DNA of 64,000 nucleotides from Zeimonas sp046347945 (GTDB taxonomy: Bacteria > Pseudomonadota > Gammaproteobacteria > Burkholderiales > Burkholderiaceae_E), in assembly GCA_046347945.1 (NCBI GenBank), contig JAXMFB010000012.1, forward strand, positions 62,001 through 126,000. The letters run 5' to 3'. The notes beneath the pieces were generated by a model, which was given only the letters and a program-made list of their open reading frames with translations, made no database searches and was not told the DNA's origin. The position numbers and the translations under genes are program-made. This document shows, in pieces, positions 1-8,713 of this stretch (its first letter is position 1; the number at the start of each line of letters is the position of its first letter).

Positions 1-384
1 ATCATCGTCGTCTTCGCCGGCGTGATCGTCGCCGGCACCATCTACAACAGTGCGCGCATCGCGCTGTCGGAACGCGGCAACGAACTGGCCAGCCTGCGCG
101 TGCTCGGTTTCCGGCAACGCGAGATCGTGGCGATCCTGCTGGGCGAGCAGGCGCTGCTGGTCGCGGCTGCCATCCCGCTCGGCCTGGGCATCGGGTACGC
201 GATCGCGGCCGCGCTGGTCCCGGTCTTCGACCGCGAGATGTTCCGCCTGCCGCTGGTGATCACGAACCTGACCTATGCCTGGGCGGCGCTGGCGGCGATC
301 GTCGCGGCGCTGCTGTCGGGGGCCGTCGTCGCCACGCGCATCGGGCGCCTCGACCTCGTTGCCGTGCTGAAGACCCGGGAATGA
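1..384 (+). CDS. FtsX-like ABC transporter permease, C-terminal part
   Basis: The reading frame is open from the first base, so the gene begins outside the window. The visible 127 residues show three hydrophobic segments joined by the loop SLRVLGFRQREIVAILLGE. That arrangement is typical of the C-terminal FtsX domain of MacB/LolC-type permeases, where the charged loop contacts the ATPase. Its stop overlaps the ATG of the following HlyD-like gene (ATGA at 381-384), so the two were probably co-translated as parts of one export system. Substrate cannot be inferred. The N-terminal periplasmic part and the ATPase are not visible. Confidence 0.85.
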   Translation: MIVVFAGVIVAGTIYNSARIALSERGNELASLRVLGFRQREIVAILLGEQALLVAAAIPLGLGIGYAIAAALVPVFDREMFRLPLVITNLTYAWAALAAIVAALLSGAVVATRIGRLDLVAVLKTRE

Positions 385-1563
385 ACAGACCGATGAAGAG
401 ATCGTTGCGCACGCTCGGATATGCGGCCGGCGCGGTCGCGATCGCCGCGCTGGCGGCGTGGGCGCTGCGCCCCGAGCCGATCGAGGTCGAGATCGCCCGC
501 GTGTCGAGGGGGCCGATGGAGGTCACGGTCGAGGATCGCGGCGAGATGCGCAGCCACGACCGGTTCACGATCGTCGCGCCGGTCGCCGGCCGCCTGATAC
601 GCATCGAGATCCACGACGGCGACCGCGTCGACGAGAACGAGGTCGTCGCGAACATCGCGCCGGCGCCGCTGGGCGCGCGCGAGCGCAGCGAGTGGAGCGC
701 GCGGGTGGCCGCGGCCGAGGCGCTGCAGCGCGAGGCCGAAGAGCACGCCCGGCGCGCGCGCGAGGATCTCGCGCAGGCGCGGCGCGAGCGCGAGCGCGTC
801 GAGCGACTGGTCGCCGACGGCTTCGTGACGGCGCAGGCCGCCGACAAGGCGCGCAGCGACGAGGCGGCGGCGGCCAACGAGGCCGACGCGGCGCTTCCGC
901 GCGCGCTCGGCCGCCGCCGAGGTGCGGGTCGCGCGATCGGCGCTCATCGCGCAGGGGGCGGGCGGCGACGCGACGGCGCTGGTGCCGGTGCGCGCGCCGA
1001 TCACCGGGCGCGTGCTGCGCGTCCCCGACCAGAGCGAGCGCGTGGTGGCGGCCGGCACGCCGCTGATGACGATCGGCGACCAGTCGCGCCTCGAGGCGGT
1101 GGTCGAACTGCTGTCGTCGGAGGCGGTCAGGGTCGCGCCGGGCATGCCGGTGCGGATCGAGGGCTGGGGTGGGCCCGGGCCGCTGCGCGCGAAGGTCCGC
1201 CTGGTCGAGCCGTTCGCATTCACGAAGGTCTCGGCGCTCGGCGTCGAGGAGAAACGCACCAACGTGATCGCCGACCTCGTCGATCCGCCCGGGTCGCTCG
1301 GGGACGGCTACCGGATCGAGGCTCGCATCGTGGTCTGGAGCGCACCGGATGTGCTGCGCGCGCCGGCCAGCGCGGTCTACCGCTGCGCCGAGGGCTGGTG
1401 CGGGTTCGTCGTCGACGACGGCAGGGCGCGGCGTCGCGTCGTGAGAATCGGGCAGCGCAACTCGCTCGAGGTGCAGCTGCTCGAGGGCGTGACCGAGGGC
1501 GAGACGCTGGTGCGCCACCCCGGCAACGATCTCGAGGACGGCGCGCGCGTGGCCACGCGCTGA
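381..1563 (+). pseudogene. HlyD/MacA-like periplasmic adaptor, frameshifted
   Basis: An N-terminal anchor (about residues 8-27) is followed by a first barrel/lipoyl half (IVAPVAGRLIRIEIHDGD) and a coiled coil rich in Ala, Glu and Arg (about residues 100-170). The frame then changes near 895-900: from the next frame come VPVRAPITGRVLRVPDQSE, the second lipoyl half, and the beta-barrel region to the stop at 1563. Removing one C at about 897 restores a continuous protein of roughly 393 residues. The downstream half is fully conserved in style with no further stops, so this is either a very recent mutation or a one-base assembly error. It overlaps the preceding permease by 4 bp and would form a tripartite exporter with it. 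Confidence 0.75.
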
Positions 1564-1567
1564 GCGC

Positions 1568-2290
<723 letters not shown>

Positions 2291-2306
2291 GCGCGCGTGC
2301 CCGCCG

Positions 2307-3086
2307 TCAGTGCGCCGCGCTCGCGCCGAGGTAGGCCTCGATCACGGCCGGGTCGCGCTGCACGTGCGCGGGCGTTCCCTCGGCGATGACCTTGCCGTAG
2401 TCGAGCACGGTCACGCGGTCGCACAGGCCCATCACCAGCTTCACGTCGTGCTCGATCAGCAGGATCGTTCGATCGTCTCTGCGGATGTGCGACAGCAGGT
2501 CGCGCAGCGTGAGCTTCTCGGTCGCGTTCATCCCGGCGGCGGGCTCGTCGAGCGCCAGCAGCTTCGGGTCGGTGGCGAGCGCGCGCGCGATCTCGAGGCG
2601 GCGCTGGTCGCCGTACGACAGCGTGCGTGCCTGGAAGTCCGCGTAGCGCGCGATCCCGACGTAGTCGAGCAGCTCGAGCGCGCGCGCACGGATCTGCGCT
2701 TCTTCCCGGCGCTGGCCGGCGGTGCGCAACACCGCGCCGAGGACGCCGGCGCGGGTGCGCACGTGGCGACCGACCATCACGTTCTCGAGCGCGGTCATCT
2801 CGCCGAACAGGCGGATGTTCTGGAACGTCCGGGCGATGCCGGCCGCGGCGACGCGGTGCACCGCGCTCGGCTCGTAGGGCGTGCCGTCGAGCACGAACCG
2901 GCCCGCGTCGGGCGTGTACAGCCCGGTGACGACGTTGAAGAACGTCGTCTTGCCGGCGCCGTTGGGGCCGATCAGTCCGTAGATCTCGCCCCGCCGGATC
3001 TCCAGGCCGACGTCCGACAGCGCCTGCAGGCCGCCGAAGCGCTTGTCGACGCCGGTCACCGACAACAGCGTGCGGGCCTCGTCCAT
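2307..3086 (-). CDS. livG: Branched-chain amino acid ABC transporter ATP-binding protein LivG
   Basis: Second ATPase of the Liv importer, 259 aa. Walker A GPNGAGKT is at residues 40-47, with the LivG-type signature LSYGDQRR and Walker B LLALDEPAAGMN. The ATG at 3086 lies 5 bp after the livM stop and gives MDEARTLLSVTGV, which matches the family start. The frame stays open far upstream, but that part is antisense to livM and not coding. Order and spacing in the operon indicate translation coupled with livM and livF. Confidence 0.93.
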   Translation of the reverse strand: MDEARTLLSVTGVDKRFGGLQALSDVGLEIRRGEIYGLIGPNGAGKTTFFNVVTGLYTPDAGRFVLDGTPYEPSAVHRVAAAGIARTFQNIRLFGEMTALENVMVGRHVRTRAGVLGAVLRTAGQRREEAQIRARALELLDYVGIARYADFQARTLSYGDQRRLEIARALATDPKLLALDEPAAGMNATEKLTLRDLLSHIRRDDRTILLIEHDVKLVMGLCDRVTVLDYGKVIAEGTPAHVQRDPAVIEAYLGASAAH

Positions 3087-3091
3087 CGCGC

Positions 3092-4249
3092 TCAGCTCCT
3101 GCCCGCGGCGGCCGCGTCGGGCGCGCCGGACCGCTTGCGCTGCACCGGGTTGCTGCCGTGCTTCGGCGCCGGCCACAGGCCGGTGGGCCGATAGAGCATG
3201 ATCAGCACCAGCGAGAGCCCGAACAGCAGCATCCGCAGCGCCTCGGGCGCCACCAGCTCGGTGCCGAACACCGCCAGCTGGATCGGCCGCGCAATCTCGC
3301 GCAGCGTCTCCGGGATCGCGTACAGCAGCACGGCGCCGAGGACCACGCCCGGCACGTGCCCCATGCCGCCGAGCACGACCATCGCGACGATGACGATCGA
3401 CTCCATCAGGATGAAGCTCTCGGGCGAGACGAACCCCTGGAACGACGCGAACATCGCGCCCGACACGCCGCCGAACGACGCGCCCATCGCGAACGCGAGC
3501 AGCTTGACGTTGCGCGTGTTGATGCCCATCGCCCTGGCGGCGATCTCGTCCTCGCGGATCGCCATCCAGGCGCGGCCGATCCGCGAGTCCTGCAGCCTGA
3601 TCGACACCACGATCACGGCGATCGCCAGCACGAGGAACAGGTAGTAGTACAGCGTGACCGACGGGACCCGCAGGTTGCCCAGTTCGATCGTCTTCGAGAA
3701 GTCGAGCCCGGCGATGCGCACCGGGTCGATGTTGCTGATTCCCTGCGGCCCGTTCGTGATGTTCAGCGGCGCGTTCAGGTTGTTCAGGAAGATCCGGATG
3801 ATCTCGCCGAAGCCGAGCGTGACGATCGCCAGGTAGTCGCCGCGCAGTCGAAGCACCGGCGCGCCGAGGATCACTCCGAAGAACGCTGCGAGCAGGGCCC
3901 CGAGCGGCACGACCAGCCAGATCGAGTTGTGCAGCCCGTCCGGAAAGGCCGCGGCGATCCACTCGAAATTCTCCATCAGGTGCGGCGAGGCGAGCAGCGC
4001 GTACATGTACGCGCCCACGGCGTAGAACGCGACGTAGCCGAGGTCGAGCAGGCCGGCGTAGCCGACCACGATGTTCAGCCCGAGCGCGAGCATCACGTAG
4101 AGCAGCGCGAAATCGGCCAGCCGCACCCATCGATTGCCGCCCATGCCGAGCACGAACGGCAGCGCGGCGAGCGCGACCGCGACGGCGACGGTGGCTGCGA
4201 GGGCCGCCCTGGGCCGGTCGCGCAGCGAGGGGAAGAAGGTCGTGATCAT
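3092..4249 (-). CDS. livM: Branched-chain amino acid ABC transporter permease LivM
   Basis: Inner-membrane permease of 385 aa with 8-10 hydrophobic segments. Family motifs are GLNIVVGYAGLLDLGYVAFY and, near the cytoplasmic coupling loop, GRAWMAIREDEIAARAMGI. The C-terminus ends in a polar tail after YRPTGLWPAPKHG. It pairs with LivH to form the translocation pore. It is the second gene of the leftward operon, 19 bp after livH. Confidence 0.93.
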   Translation of the reverse strand: MITTFFPSLRDRPRAALAATVAVAVALAALPFVLGMGGNRWVRLADFALLYVMLALGLNIVVGYAGLLDLGYVAFYAVGAYMYALLASPHLMENFEWIAAAFPDGLHNSIWLVVPLGALLAAFFGVILGAPVLRLRGDYLAIVTLGFGEIIRIFLNNLNAPLNITNGPQGISNIDPVRIAGLDFSKTIELGNLRVPSVTLYYYLFLVLAIAVIVVSIRLQDSRIGRAWMAIREDEIAARAMGINTRNVKLLAFAMGASFGGVSGAMFASFQGFVSPESFILMESIVIVAMVVLGGMGHVPGVVLGAVLLYAIPETLREIARPIQLAVFGTELVAPEALRMLLFGLSLVLIMLYRPTGLWPAPKHGSNPVQRKRSGAPDAAAAGRS

Positions 4250-4268
4250 CCGCGCGTCGCCTCGCGCC

Positions 4269-5201
4269 TCAGGCCCGGTCGGCGACGCGCTCGCCCATGA
4301 TGCCCGAGGGCCGGAACAGCAGCACGAGGATCAGCACCGCGAACGCGAAGATGTCCTGGTAATGGCTGCCCAGGAACCCGCCGGTCAGGTCGCCGATGTA
4401 GCCGGCGCCCAGGCTCTCGATGATGCCCAGCAGCAGGCCGCCGAGCATCGCGCCGGTGATGTTGCCGATGCCGCCGAGCACCGCGGCCGTGAACGCCTTG
4501 AGCCCGGGAATGAAGCCCATCGAGAAATGGGCGATGTTGTAGTTCAGCGCGACCAGCACGCCGGCCACTGCGGCGAGCGCCGCGCCGATCGCGAACGTGG
4601 CGGCGATCACCCGGTTGGCGTCGACGCCCATCAGGCTGGCGATCCGCGGGCTCTCGGCGGTGGCGCGCATCGCGCGCCCGAGTTTCGTGCGGTTCACCAG
4701 CAGCAGCAGCCCGGCCATCATCGCCGCCGCCACGACGAGGATCAGGATCTGCTTGGGCGCCAGGATCGCGCCGAAGACCGGCACCGGATCGGTCGGCAGC
4801 AGGTCGGGAAAGACGATCGGATTGGGCTTCCAGATCATCATCGCGACCGTCTGCAGGACGATCGACACGCCGATCGCCGTGATCAGCGGCGCGAGGCGCG
4901 GCGCGTTGCGCAGCGGCCGGTACGCGACGCGCTCGATCGCGACCGACAAGGCCATGCACACCGGGACGGCGGCCAGCACGACGACGAGCAGCGCCACCGG
5001 CGCCGGCACGCCGGCGGCCAGCAGCTTCGGCACCAGCCAGGCGGCGACCATGGCGCCCATCATCAGGACTTCGCCGTGCGCGAAGTTGATCAGTTGCAGG
5101 ATGCCGTAGACCATCGTGTAGCCCAGCGCGATCAGCGCATAGACCGAGCCGAGCACGAGGCCGTTCAGGATCTGCTGCAGCAGGATGTCGAAGTCGAACA
5201 A
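4269..5201 (-). CDS. livH: Branched-chain amino acid ABC transporter permease LivH
   Basis: Inner-membrane permease, first gene of the liv operon. Motifs include ILNGLVLGSVYALIALGYTM near the N-terminus, and GRAMRATAESPRIASLMGV and LGGIGNITGAMLGG further on. A TTG start at 5201 (310 aa) is preferred: an AAGAGG Shine-Dalgarno lies 5 nt upstream, and the protein then begins close to the family's usual first residues. An in-frame ATG exists at 5273 but would add 24 residues with no membrane or family character. A strong terminator hairpin with a U-tract lies in the upstream region (5304-5331), so expression may depend on an attenuated leader or on a promoter between 5201 and 5303. Confidence 0.88.
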   Translation of the reverse strand: MFDFDILLQQILNGLVLGSVYALIALGYTMVYGILQLINFAHGEVLMMGAMVAAWLVPKLLAAGVPAPVALLVVVLAAVPVCMALSVAIERVAYRPLRNAPRLAPLITAIGVSIVLQTVAMMIWKPNPIVFPDLLPTDPVPVFGAILAPKQILILVVAAAMMAGLLLLVNRTKLGRAMRATAESPRIASLMGVDANRVIAATFAIGAALAAVAGVLVALNYNIAHFSMGFIPGLKAFTAAVLGGIGNITGAMLGGLLLGIIESLGAGYIGDLTGGFLGSHYQDIFAFAVLILVLLFRPSGIMGERVADRA

Positions 5202-5303
5202 GCCGGCCTCTTGCGCTCGCGAGCGCAGGCGACAAACCGCGCGAATATAAGCGAAATGGCCGTCGCGCGGCACCGCGGGGCGCGATAGCGGGGGTTATCC
5301 CGG

Positions 5304-5331
5304 AAAAAAAAGTGCCCCGGACGAACCGGGG
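5304..5331 (-). terminator. Intrinsic terminator upstream of livH
   Basis: The 7-bp stem GCCCCGG/CCGGGGC with loop TTCGT (5331-5314) is followed on the minus strand by AC and eight T residues (5311-5304). It is the clearest Rho-independent terminator in the window. It lies between the cytochrome c terminator and livH, which suggests that a separate short transcript ends here. Confidence 0.8.
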
Positions 5332-5407
5332 CAAACCAGCCAGGGAGGAAAAAATCGTTGCGCGGCTGGGAGAGGAGGCCTGACGCAGGACGCAAGCGGC
5401 GCCCCGC
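5304..5407 (-). ncRNA. Candidate small RNA with anti-Shine-Dalgarno loop
   Basis: The minus strand of the gap between the cytochrome c gene and livH has the build of an sRNA. A -10-like TACATT lies at 5419-5414; the -35 is weak. A CCTCCTCTCCC run follows at about 5379-5369. Next is a stem CCAGCC/GGCTGG (5369-5364 with 5341-5336) holding a 22-nt loop that displays TTTTTTCCTCCCT. It ends in the hairpin GCCCCGG-TTCGT-CCGGGGC with a U8 tail. No plausible coding frame with a ribosome site is visible. Two exposed C-rich stretches complementary to Shine-Dalgarno sequences recall UCCUCC-type regulatory sRNAs. The alternative is an attenuator leader for livHMGF. The transcript start is inferred, not seen. 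Confidence 0.45.
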
Positions 5408-5496
5408 GATCCCAATGTAGCGGGGCCGCAGGCAGCGGGCGTCGGGTCGGCGATTGACGGCCCGCGCGGCCGGACGGACGGGGCGGGGCAAAACGA

Positions 5497-5522
5497 CGAG
5501 GGGCGCCCGAAGGCGCCCCTCG
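5497..5522 (-). terminator. Terminator of the cytochrome c gene
   Basis: An 11-bp perfect stem built around GAGGGGCGCC/GGCGCCCCTC with a TTCG-type tetraloop begins 20 bp after the cytochrome c stop. On the minus strand it is followed by a short T run (GTCGTTTTG). Confidence 0.7.
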
Positions 5523-5541
5523 ATCCTCGAGCGGCGGCCGC

Positions 5542-5853
5542 TTACTTGTGCGACAGCACCCACTTCACCAGGGTCGTGGCCTCGTCGGCCGACACCTGCG
5601 GGTTGGCGGGCATCGGGATCTGGCCCCAGACGCCCGAGCCGCCCTCGCGGACCTTCTTCGTGAGCTTGGCCAGGGCGTCCTTGTCGTTGGCGTACTTCGC
5701 CGCGACGTCCTTGTAGGCCGGGCCGATCAGCTTCTTGTCGACCGCGTGGCAGGCCGTGCAGTTCTTGGCCTTGGCGAGGTCGGCGCTGGCCATGGCGGCC
5801 CCGGAGGCGCAGGCGAGGGCGACGGCGAGAGTCAGGGTGGAAATCCGCTTCAT
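5542..5853 (-). CDS. Class I cytochrome c (c551/c8-like), periplasmic
   Basis: A 103-aa precursor with a Sec signal (residues 1-22, MKRISTLTLAVALACASGAAM). The single haem-binding motif CTACH is at 32-36, and Met81 in QIPMPANPQVS is the likely distal ligand. The size and the Met-Pro motif match c551-type electron carriers. The ATG at 5853 is chosen because GGAG lies 7 nt upstream and the signal peptide starts there; an upstream ATG at 5898 would add 15 non-signal residues. It is probably monocistronic, ending in the hairpin at 5497-5522. It likely shuttles electrons between the bc1 complex and terminal oxidases or reductases. Confidence 0.9.
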   Translation of the reverse strand: MKRISTLTLAVALACASGAAMASADLAKAKNCTACHAVDKKLIGPAYKDVAAKYANDKDALAKLTKKVREGGSGVWGQIPMPANPQVSADEATTLVKWVLSHK

Positions 5854-6021
5854 GGAGGCTCCGCTGGAATGAATGCCGGTCGGCACGTCGGTTTTCATGG
5901 GTCAATAACGCGTCGTCGCCGCCACCGTTGACACCGCGCCGTCGGCCGCCTGGCCGGCGGGCACAGACGCAGGTGCCGTGCTGCGGCACATTGGGTGCTC
6001 CGACTGCAACCGCCGCGCCTC

Positions 6022-6285
6022 ATGCCGTTCGTCTGGATTGGAGCCCTGCTGATTGTCCTGAAGTGGCTGGAGATCGGCCCGATCGGGCAGTGGTCGTGGT
6101 GGTGGGTCCTGGTGCCGCTGGCGCTCGCGTTCGCCTGGTTCGAGTTGATCGAGCCGCTTTTCGGATTCGACCGCCGCAAGCAGGTCGAGGACAACTACGC
6201 GAAGCTGCGCAAGCAGCGCGTCGAAGCCCAGTTCCCGGCGCGATCCGGCACCGGCTCGTCCAGGCACGCCGGCCCGCGCGCCTGA
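6022..6285 (+). CDS. Small Trp-rich membrane protein (TIGR04438-like)
   Basis: An 87-aa protein with two hydrophobic helices at about residues 2-15 and 24-42. Tryptophans cluster in the segment KWLEIGPIGQWSWWWVL, followed by a basic C-terminal tail (DRRKQVEDNYAKLRKQR). This pattern matches the small Trp-rich family common in Betaproteobacteria, whose function is unknown. The ATG at 6022 gives the family start MPFVWIG; an in-frame GTG at 5995 is possible but adds nine residues of no family character. It stands alone between the divergent cytochrome c gene and the convergent ilvD. Confidence 0.75.
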   Translation: MPFVWIGALLIVLKWLEIGPIGQWSWWWVLVPLALAFAWFELIEPLFGFDRRKQVEDNYAKLRKQRVEAQFPARSGTGSSRHAGPRA

Positions 6286-6355
6286 ACGGGCGGGGCGTCG
6301 GCCCTGCGCGGTTCGAGCCCTCGTCGCCTCGCGCGCCTTCAGGCGCAGCGCACCT

Positions 6356-8035
6356 TCAGAAGTCGTCGAGCACCGCCCCGCGGCTCGCGCTGGACGCGAG
6401 CTTGTAGAACTTGGCGAGGACGCCGCGCGTGTAGCGGGGCGCCGGCTGCTTCCAGGCCGACTTGCGGCGCGCGAGTTCCGCATCGTCGACGTTCAGTTGC
6501 AGCACGAGCCGGTGCGCGTCGATGGTGATCGTGTCGCCTTCGCGCACCAGCGCGATCGGGCCGCCGGCCGCCGCTTCGGGCGCGACGTGGCCGACGACCA
6601 TGCCCCAGGTTCCGCCCGAGAAGCGCCCGTCGGTAACCAGCCCGACCGACTCGCCGAGCCCCGCGCCGATGATCGCCGACGTCGGCGCGAGCATCTCGGG
6701 CATGCCGGGCGCGCCGCGCGGGCCGAGGTAGCGCAATACCATCACGTCGCCGGCGACGATGCGCCCTTCGAGGATCGCGGCCAGCGCGCTCTGTTCGTCG
6801 TCGAACACGCGCGCCGGGCCCGTGATGACCGGGTTCTTCAGGCCGGTGATCTTGGCGACGCTGCCCTCCGGGGACAGGTTGCCCTTCAGGATCGCCAGAT
6901 GGCCCTGCGCGTAGAGCGCCTTGTCGACCGGGAAGATCACGTCCTGGTCGGCGCGCGGCGTCGCGGGCACGTCCTCGAGTTCTTCGGCCAGCGTGCGCCC
7001 GGTGATCGTCATGCAGTCGCCGTGGATCAGTCCGGCCTCGAGCAGGATCTTCAGCACCTGCGGAATGCCGCCGGCGCGATGCAGGTCGGTGGCCAGGTAC
7101 TTGCCCGAAGGCTTGAGGTCGCAGATCACGGGCACGCGCTTGCGCACGCGCTCGAAGTCGTCGATCGTCCACTCGATGCCGGCGGCGTGCGCGATCGCCA
7201 GGAAGTGCAGCACGGCGTTGGTCGAGCCACCCACTGCCATGATCAGCGCGACCGCATTCTCGATCGACTTGCGCGTGACGATGTCGCGCGGCTTCAGGTC
7301 GTTCTGCACCGCGCGGATCAGCACCCGCGCCGACTCGGCGGCCGACTCGGCCTTCTCGGCGTCGGGATTGGCCATCGTGGAGGAACCCAGCAGGCTCATG
7401 CCGAGCGCCTCGAACGACGACGACATCGTGTTGGCGGTGTACATGCCGCCGCACGAGCCGGTGCCGGGGATCGCGTTTTCCTCGATCCCGCAGAAGTCCT
7501 CCTCGCTCATCCGGCCGTGCGAGAACTCGCCGACCGCCTCGAACACCGAGACGATGTTCAGGTCCTTGCCCTTCCAGTGGCCGGCCTTGATGGTGCCGCC
7601 GTACACGTAGATCGACGGGACGTTGGCGCGCAGCATGCCCATCATGCCGCCGGGCATGTTCTTGTCGCAGCCGCCGATGACGAGCACGCCGTCCATCCAC
7701 TGGCCCTGCACCGCGGTCTCGACGCAATCGGAGATGACTTCGCGCGACACCAGCGAGTACTTCATGCCTTCGGTACCCATCGCCATGCCGTCCGAGATCG
7801 TCGGCGTGCCGAACACCTGCGGGTTCGCGCCCGCCGCGCTGATGGCCGCGACCGCCGCATCGGCCAGCACCTGCAGACCCGAGTTGCAGGGCGTGATCGT
7901 GCTGTGGCCGTTGGCGATGCCGATCATCGGGTTGGCGAAGTCGCTGCGCCTGTACCCCATCGCGTAGTACATCGAGCGGTTCGGGGCGCGGGCGACGCCT
8001 TCGGTGATGTTGCGGCTGCGGCGATTGGCGGTCAT
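6356..8035 (-). CDS. ilvD: Dihydroxy-acid dehydratase
   Basis: It converts 2,3-dihydroxy-3-methylvalerate and 2,3-dihydroxyisovalerate to 2-keto acids in isoleucine and valine synthesis. The 559-aa length is typical. Iron-sulfur cysteines occur in GGCDKNMPGGMMG and GSCGGMYTANTMSS; the PSIYVYGG and GRFSGGTWG motifs are also present. The ATG at 8035 (MTANRRSRNITEG) fits homologues; the open frame above it is leader DNA. An inverted repeat at 8117-8143 lies upstream on the leader side. It ends 70 bp from the convergent Trp-rich gene. Confidence 0.95.
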   Translation of the reverse strand: MTANRRSRNITEGVARAPNRSMYYAMGYRRSDFANPMIGIANGHSTITPCNSGLQVLADAAVAAISAAGANPQVFGTPTISDGMAMGTEGMKYSLVSREVISDCVETAVQGQWMDGVLVIGGCDKNMPGGMMGMLRANVPSIYVYGGTIKAGHWKGKDLNIVSVFEAVGEFSHGRMSEEDFCGIEENAIPGTGSCGGMYTANTMSSSFEALGMSLLGSSTMANPDAEKAESAAESARVLIRAVQNDLKPRDIVTRKSIENAVALIMAVGGSTNAVLHFLAIAHAAGIEWTIDDFERVRKRVPVICDLKPSGKYLATDLHRAGGIPQVLKILLEAGLIHGDCMTITGRTLAEELEDVPATPRADQDVIFPVDKALYAQGHLAILKGNLSPEGSVAKITGLKNPVITGPARVFDDEQSALAAILEGRIVAGDVMVLRYLGPRGAPGMPEMLAPTSAIIGAGLGESVGLVTDGRFSGGTWGMVVGHVAPEAAAGGPIALVREGDTITIDAHRLVLQLNVDDAELARRKSAWKQPAPRYTRGVLAKFYKLASSASRGAVLDDF

Positions 8036-8116
8036 GGCGATCGGGAGCGCGCTTGCGCGCGAAAGGCGGGTTGGGAAGGCGTCGAGTGTAGCAAACGGGC
8101 TGGCCGGCGGCGCGAA

Positions 8117-8143
8117 ATTCCGCATTTCGATACCGGAATGCGG
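8117..8143. promoter_or_regulatory. Inverted repeat upstream of ilvD
   Basis: Two nested palindromes share the same bases: CCGCATT (8120-8126) with AATGCGG (8137-8143), and ATTCCG (8117-8122) with CGGAAT (8134-8139). It lies about 85 bp upstream of the ilvD start. It could be an operator or a leader hairpin; no T-tract follows. The regulator is unknown. Confidence 0.35.
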
Positions 8144-8235
8144 GGCTGTTCGCGCGCCGCGGCGGGGACGGGACTGCATCGGCGCGTCACCTGCCTGCAA
8201 CGGGTGCCTGCGCCGCGATCCGGTGTGTTGGCGGC

Positions 8236-8258
8236 ATTAACGAGAACGATTTGTATTG
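8236..8258 (+). promoter_or_regulatory. Fur-box-like site upstream of bfd
   Basis: The segment ATTAACGAGAACGATTTGTA followed by TTG resembles the proteobacterial Fur box core (alternating GATAAT-like hexamers, here AACGAGAACGATTTGTATT). It lies 64-86 bp upstream of the bfd start. bfd genes are classic Fur-repressed, iron-starvation genes, which supports the reading. It is a sequence match by eye only. Confidence 0.5.
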
Positions 8259-8321
8259 ACCGACCCAGGCCCGGCCTGCGCTCGAACCGAACCCGCGGGT
8301 CGATGACTGCCGGTTGCTGCC

Positions 8322-8537
8322 ATGATTGTCTGCATCGGCCGAGGAGTCCCGGATCGCGAGATCCGCGCCGTCGTCAGCCAGGGGGCCGGTTCGCTGGCCG
8401 AGGTGCGAGCGGAGCTCGGAACCGGGGAATGCCGCGGCAAGTGCTCGCGCCAGGTACGCGAGCCGATCGACCGGTACGCGCCGGCACCCGGCGCAGCGAC
8501 CTGCGACTGCGGACGCGTCATCTGCGACGGCTGGTAG
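8322..8537 (+). pseudogene. bfd: Degenerate bacterioferritin-associated ferredoxin
   Basis: The 71-codon frame starts MIVCIGRGVPDREIRAVV and contains AEVRAELGTGECRGKCSRQV, the recognisable BFD-like [2Fe-2S] domain. Intact Bfd needs a CxC near the N-terminus and a CxxC (CGKC) near residue 38. Here the second Cys of CxC is Gly (GGC in place of TGC) and the first Cys of CGKC is Arg (CGC in place of TGC). Each is a single-base change, and together they would abolish cluster binding. Bfd normally reduces the haem of bacterioferritin to release iron. The adjacent bacterioferritin gene is a remnant, so this gene has probably lost its partner. The frame itself is still open. Confidence 0.7.
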
Positions 8538-8632
8538 TTCTGCAGGCCCACCTTGCCGATGTCCTGCAGATTCGGCAGCCCCTCCAGCAGCAGGATGCGC
8601 TCGATCTTCGCCAGGCCCGGAAGTCCCCAGTG
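8519..8632 (-). pseudogene. bfr: Bacterioferritin remnant (three fused fragments)
   Basis: Thirty-eight codons read as pieces of bacterioferritin joined in one frame. HWGLPGLA corresponds to the NWGLKKL region near residue 35. KIERILLLEGLPNLQDIGK corresponds to the highly conserved block near residues 57-75. VGLQNYQPSQM corresponds to the C-terminal end. Segments of about 16 and 65 residues between them are missing, including most ferroxidase ligands. No start codon or ribosome site precedes the fragment. It lies tail-to-tail with bfd and overlaps its last 19 bp. Confidence 0.7.
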
Positions 8633-8713
8633 GCATCGATCGCCTGGGTGATCGTGCGGCCAACCGCGGCGACAGTCATGCAAGAATAGCCGCGACGACG
8701 CCGCGGACCGACG

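Noticed and set aside
8187..8663. Minus-strand 158-codon open frame across bfd
   Set aside because: Its translation has no recognisable domain; the meaningful minus-strand signal is the bfr remnant in another frame.
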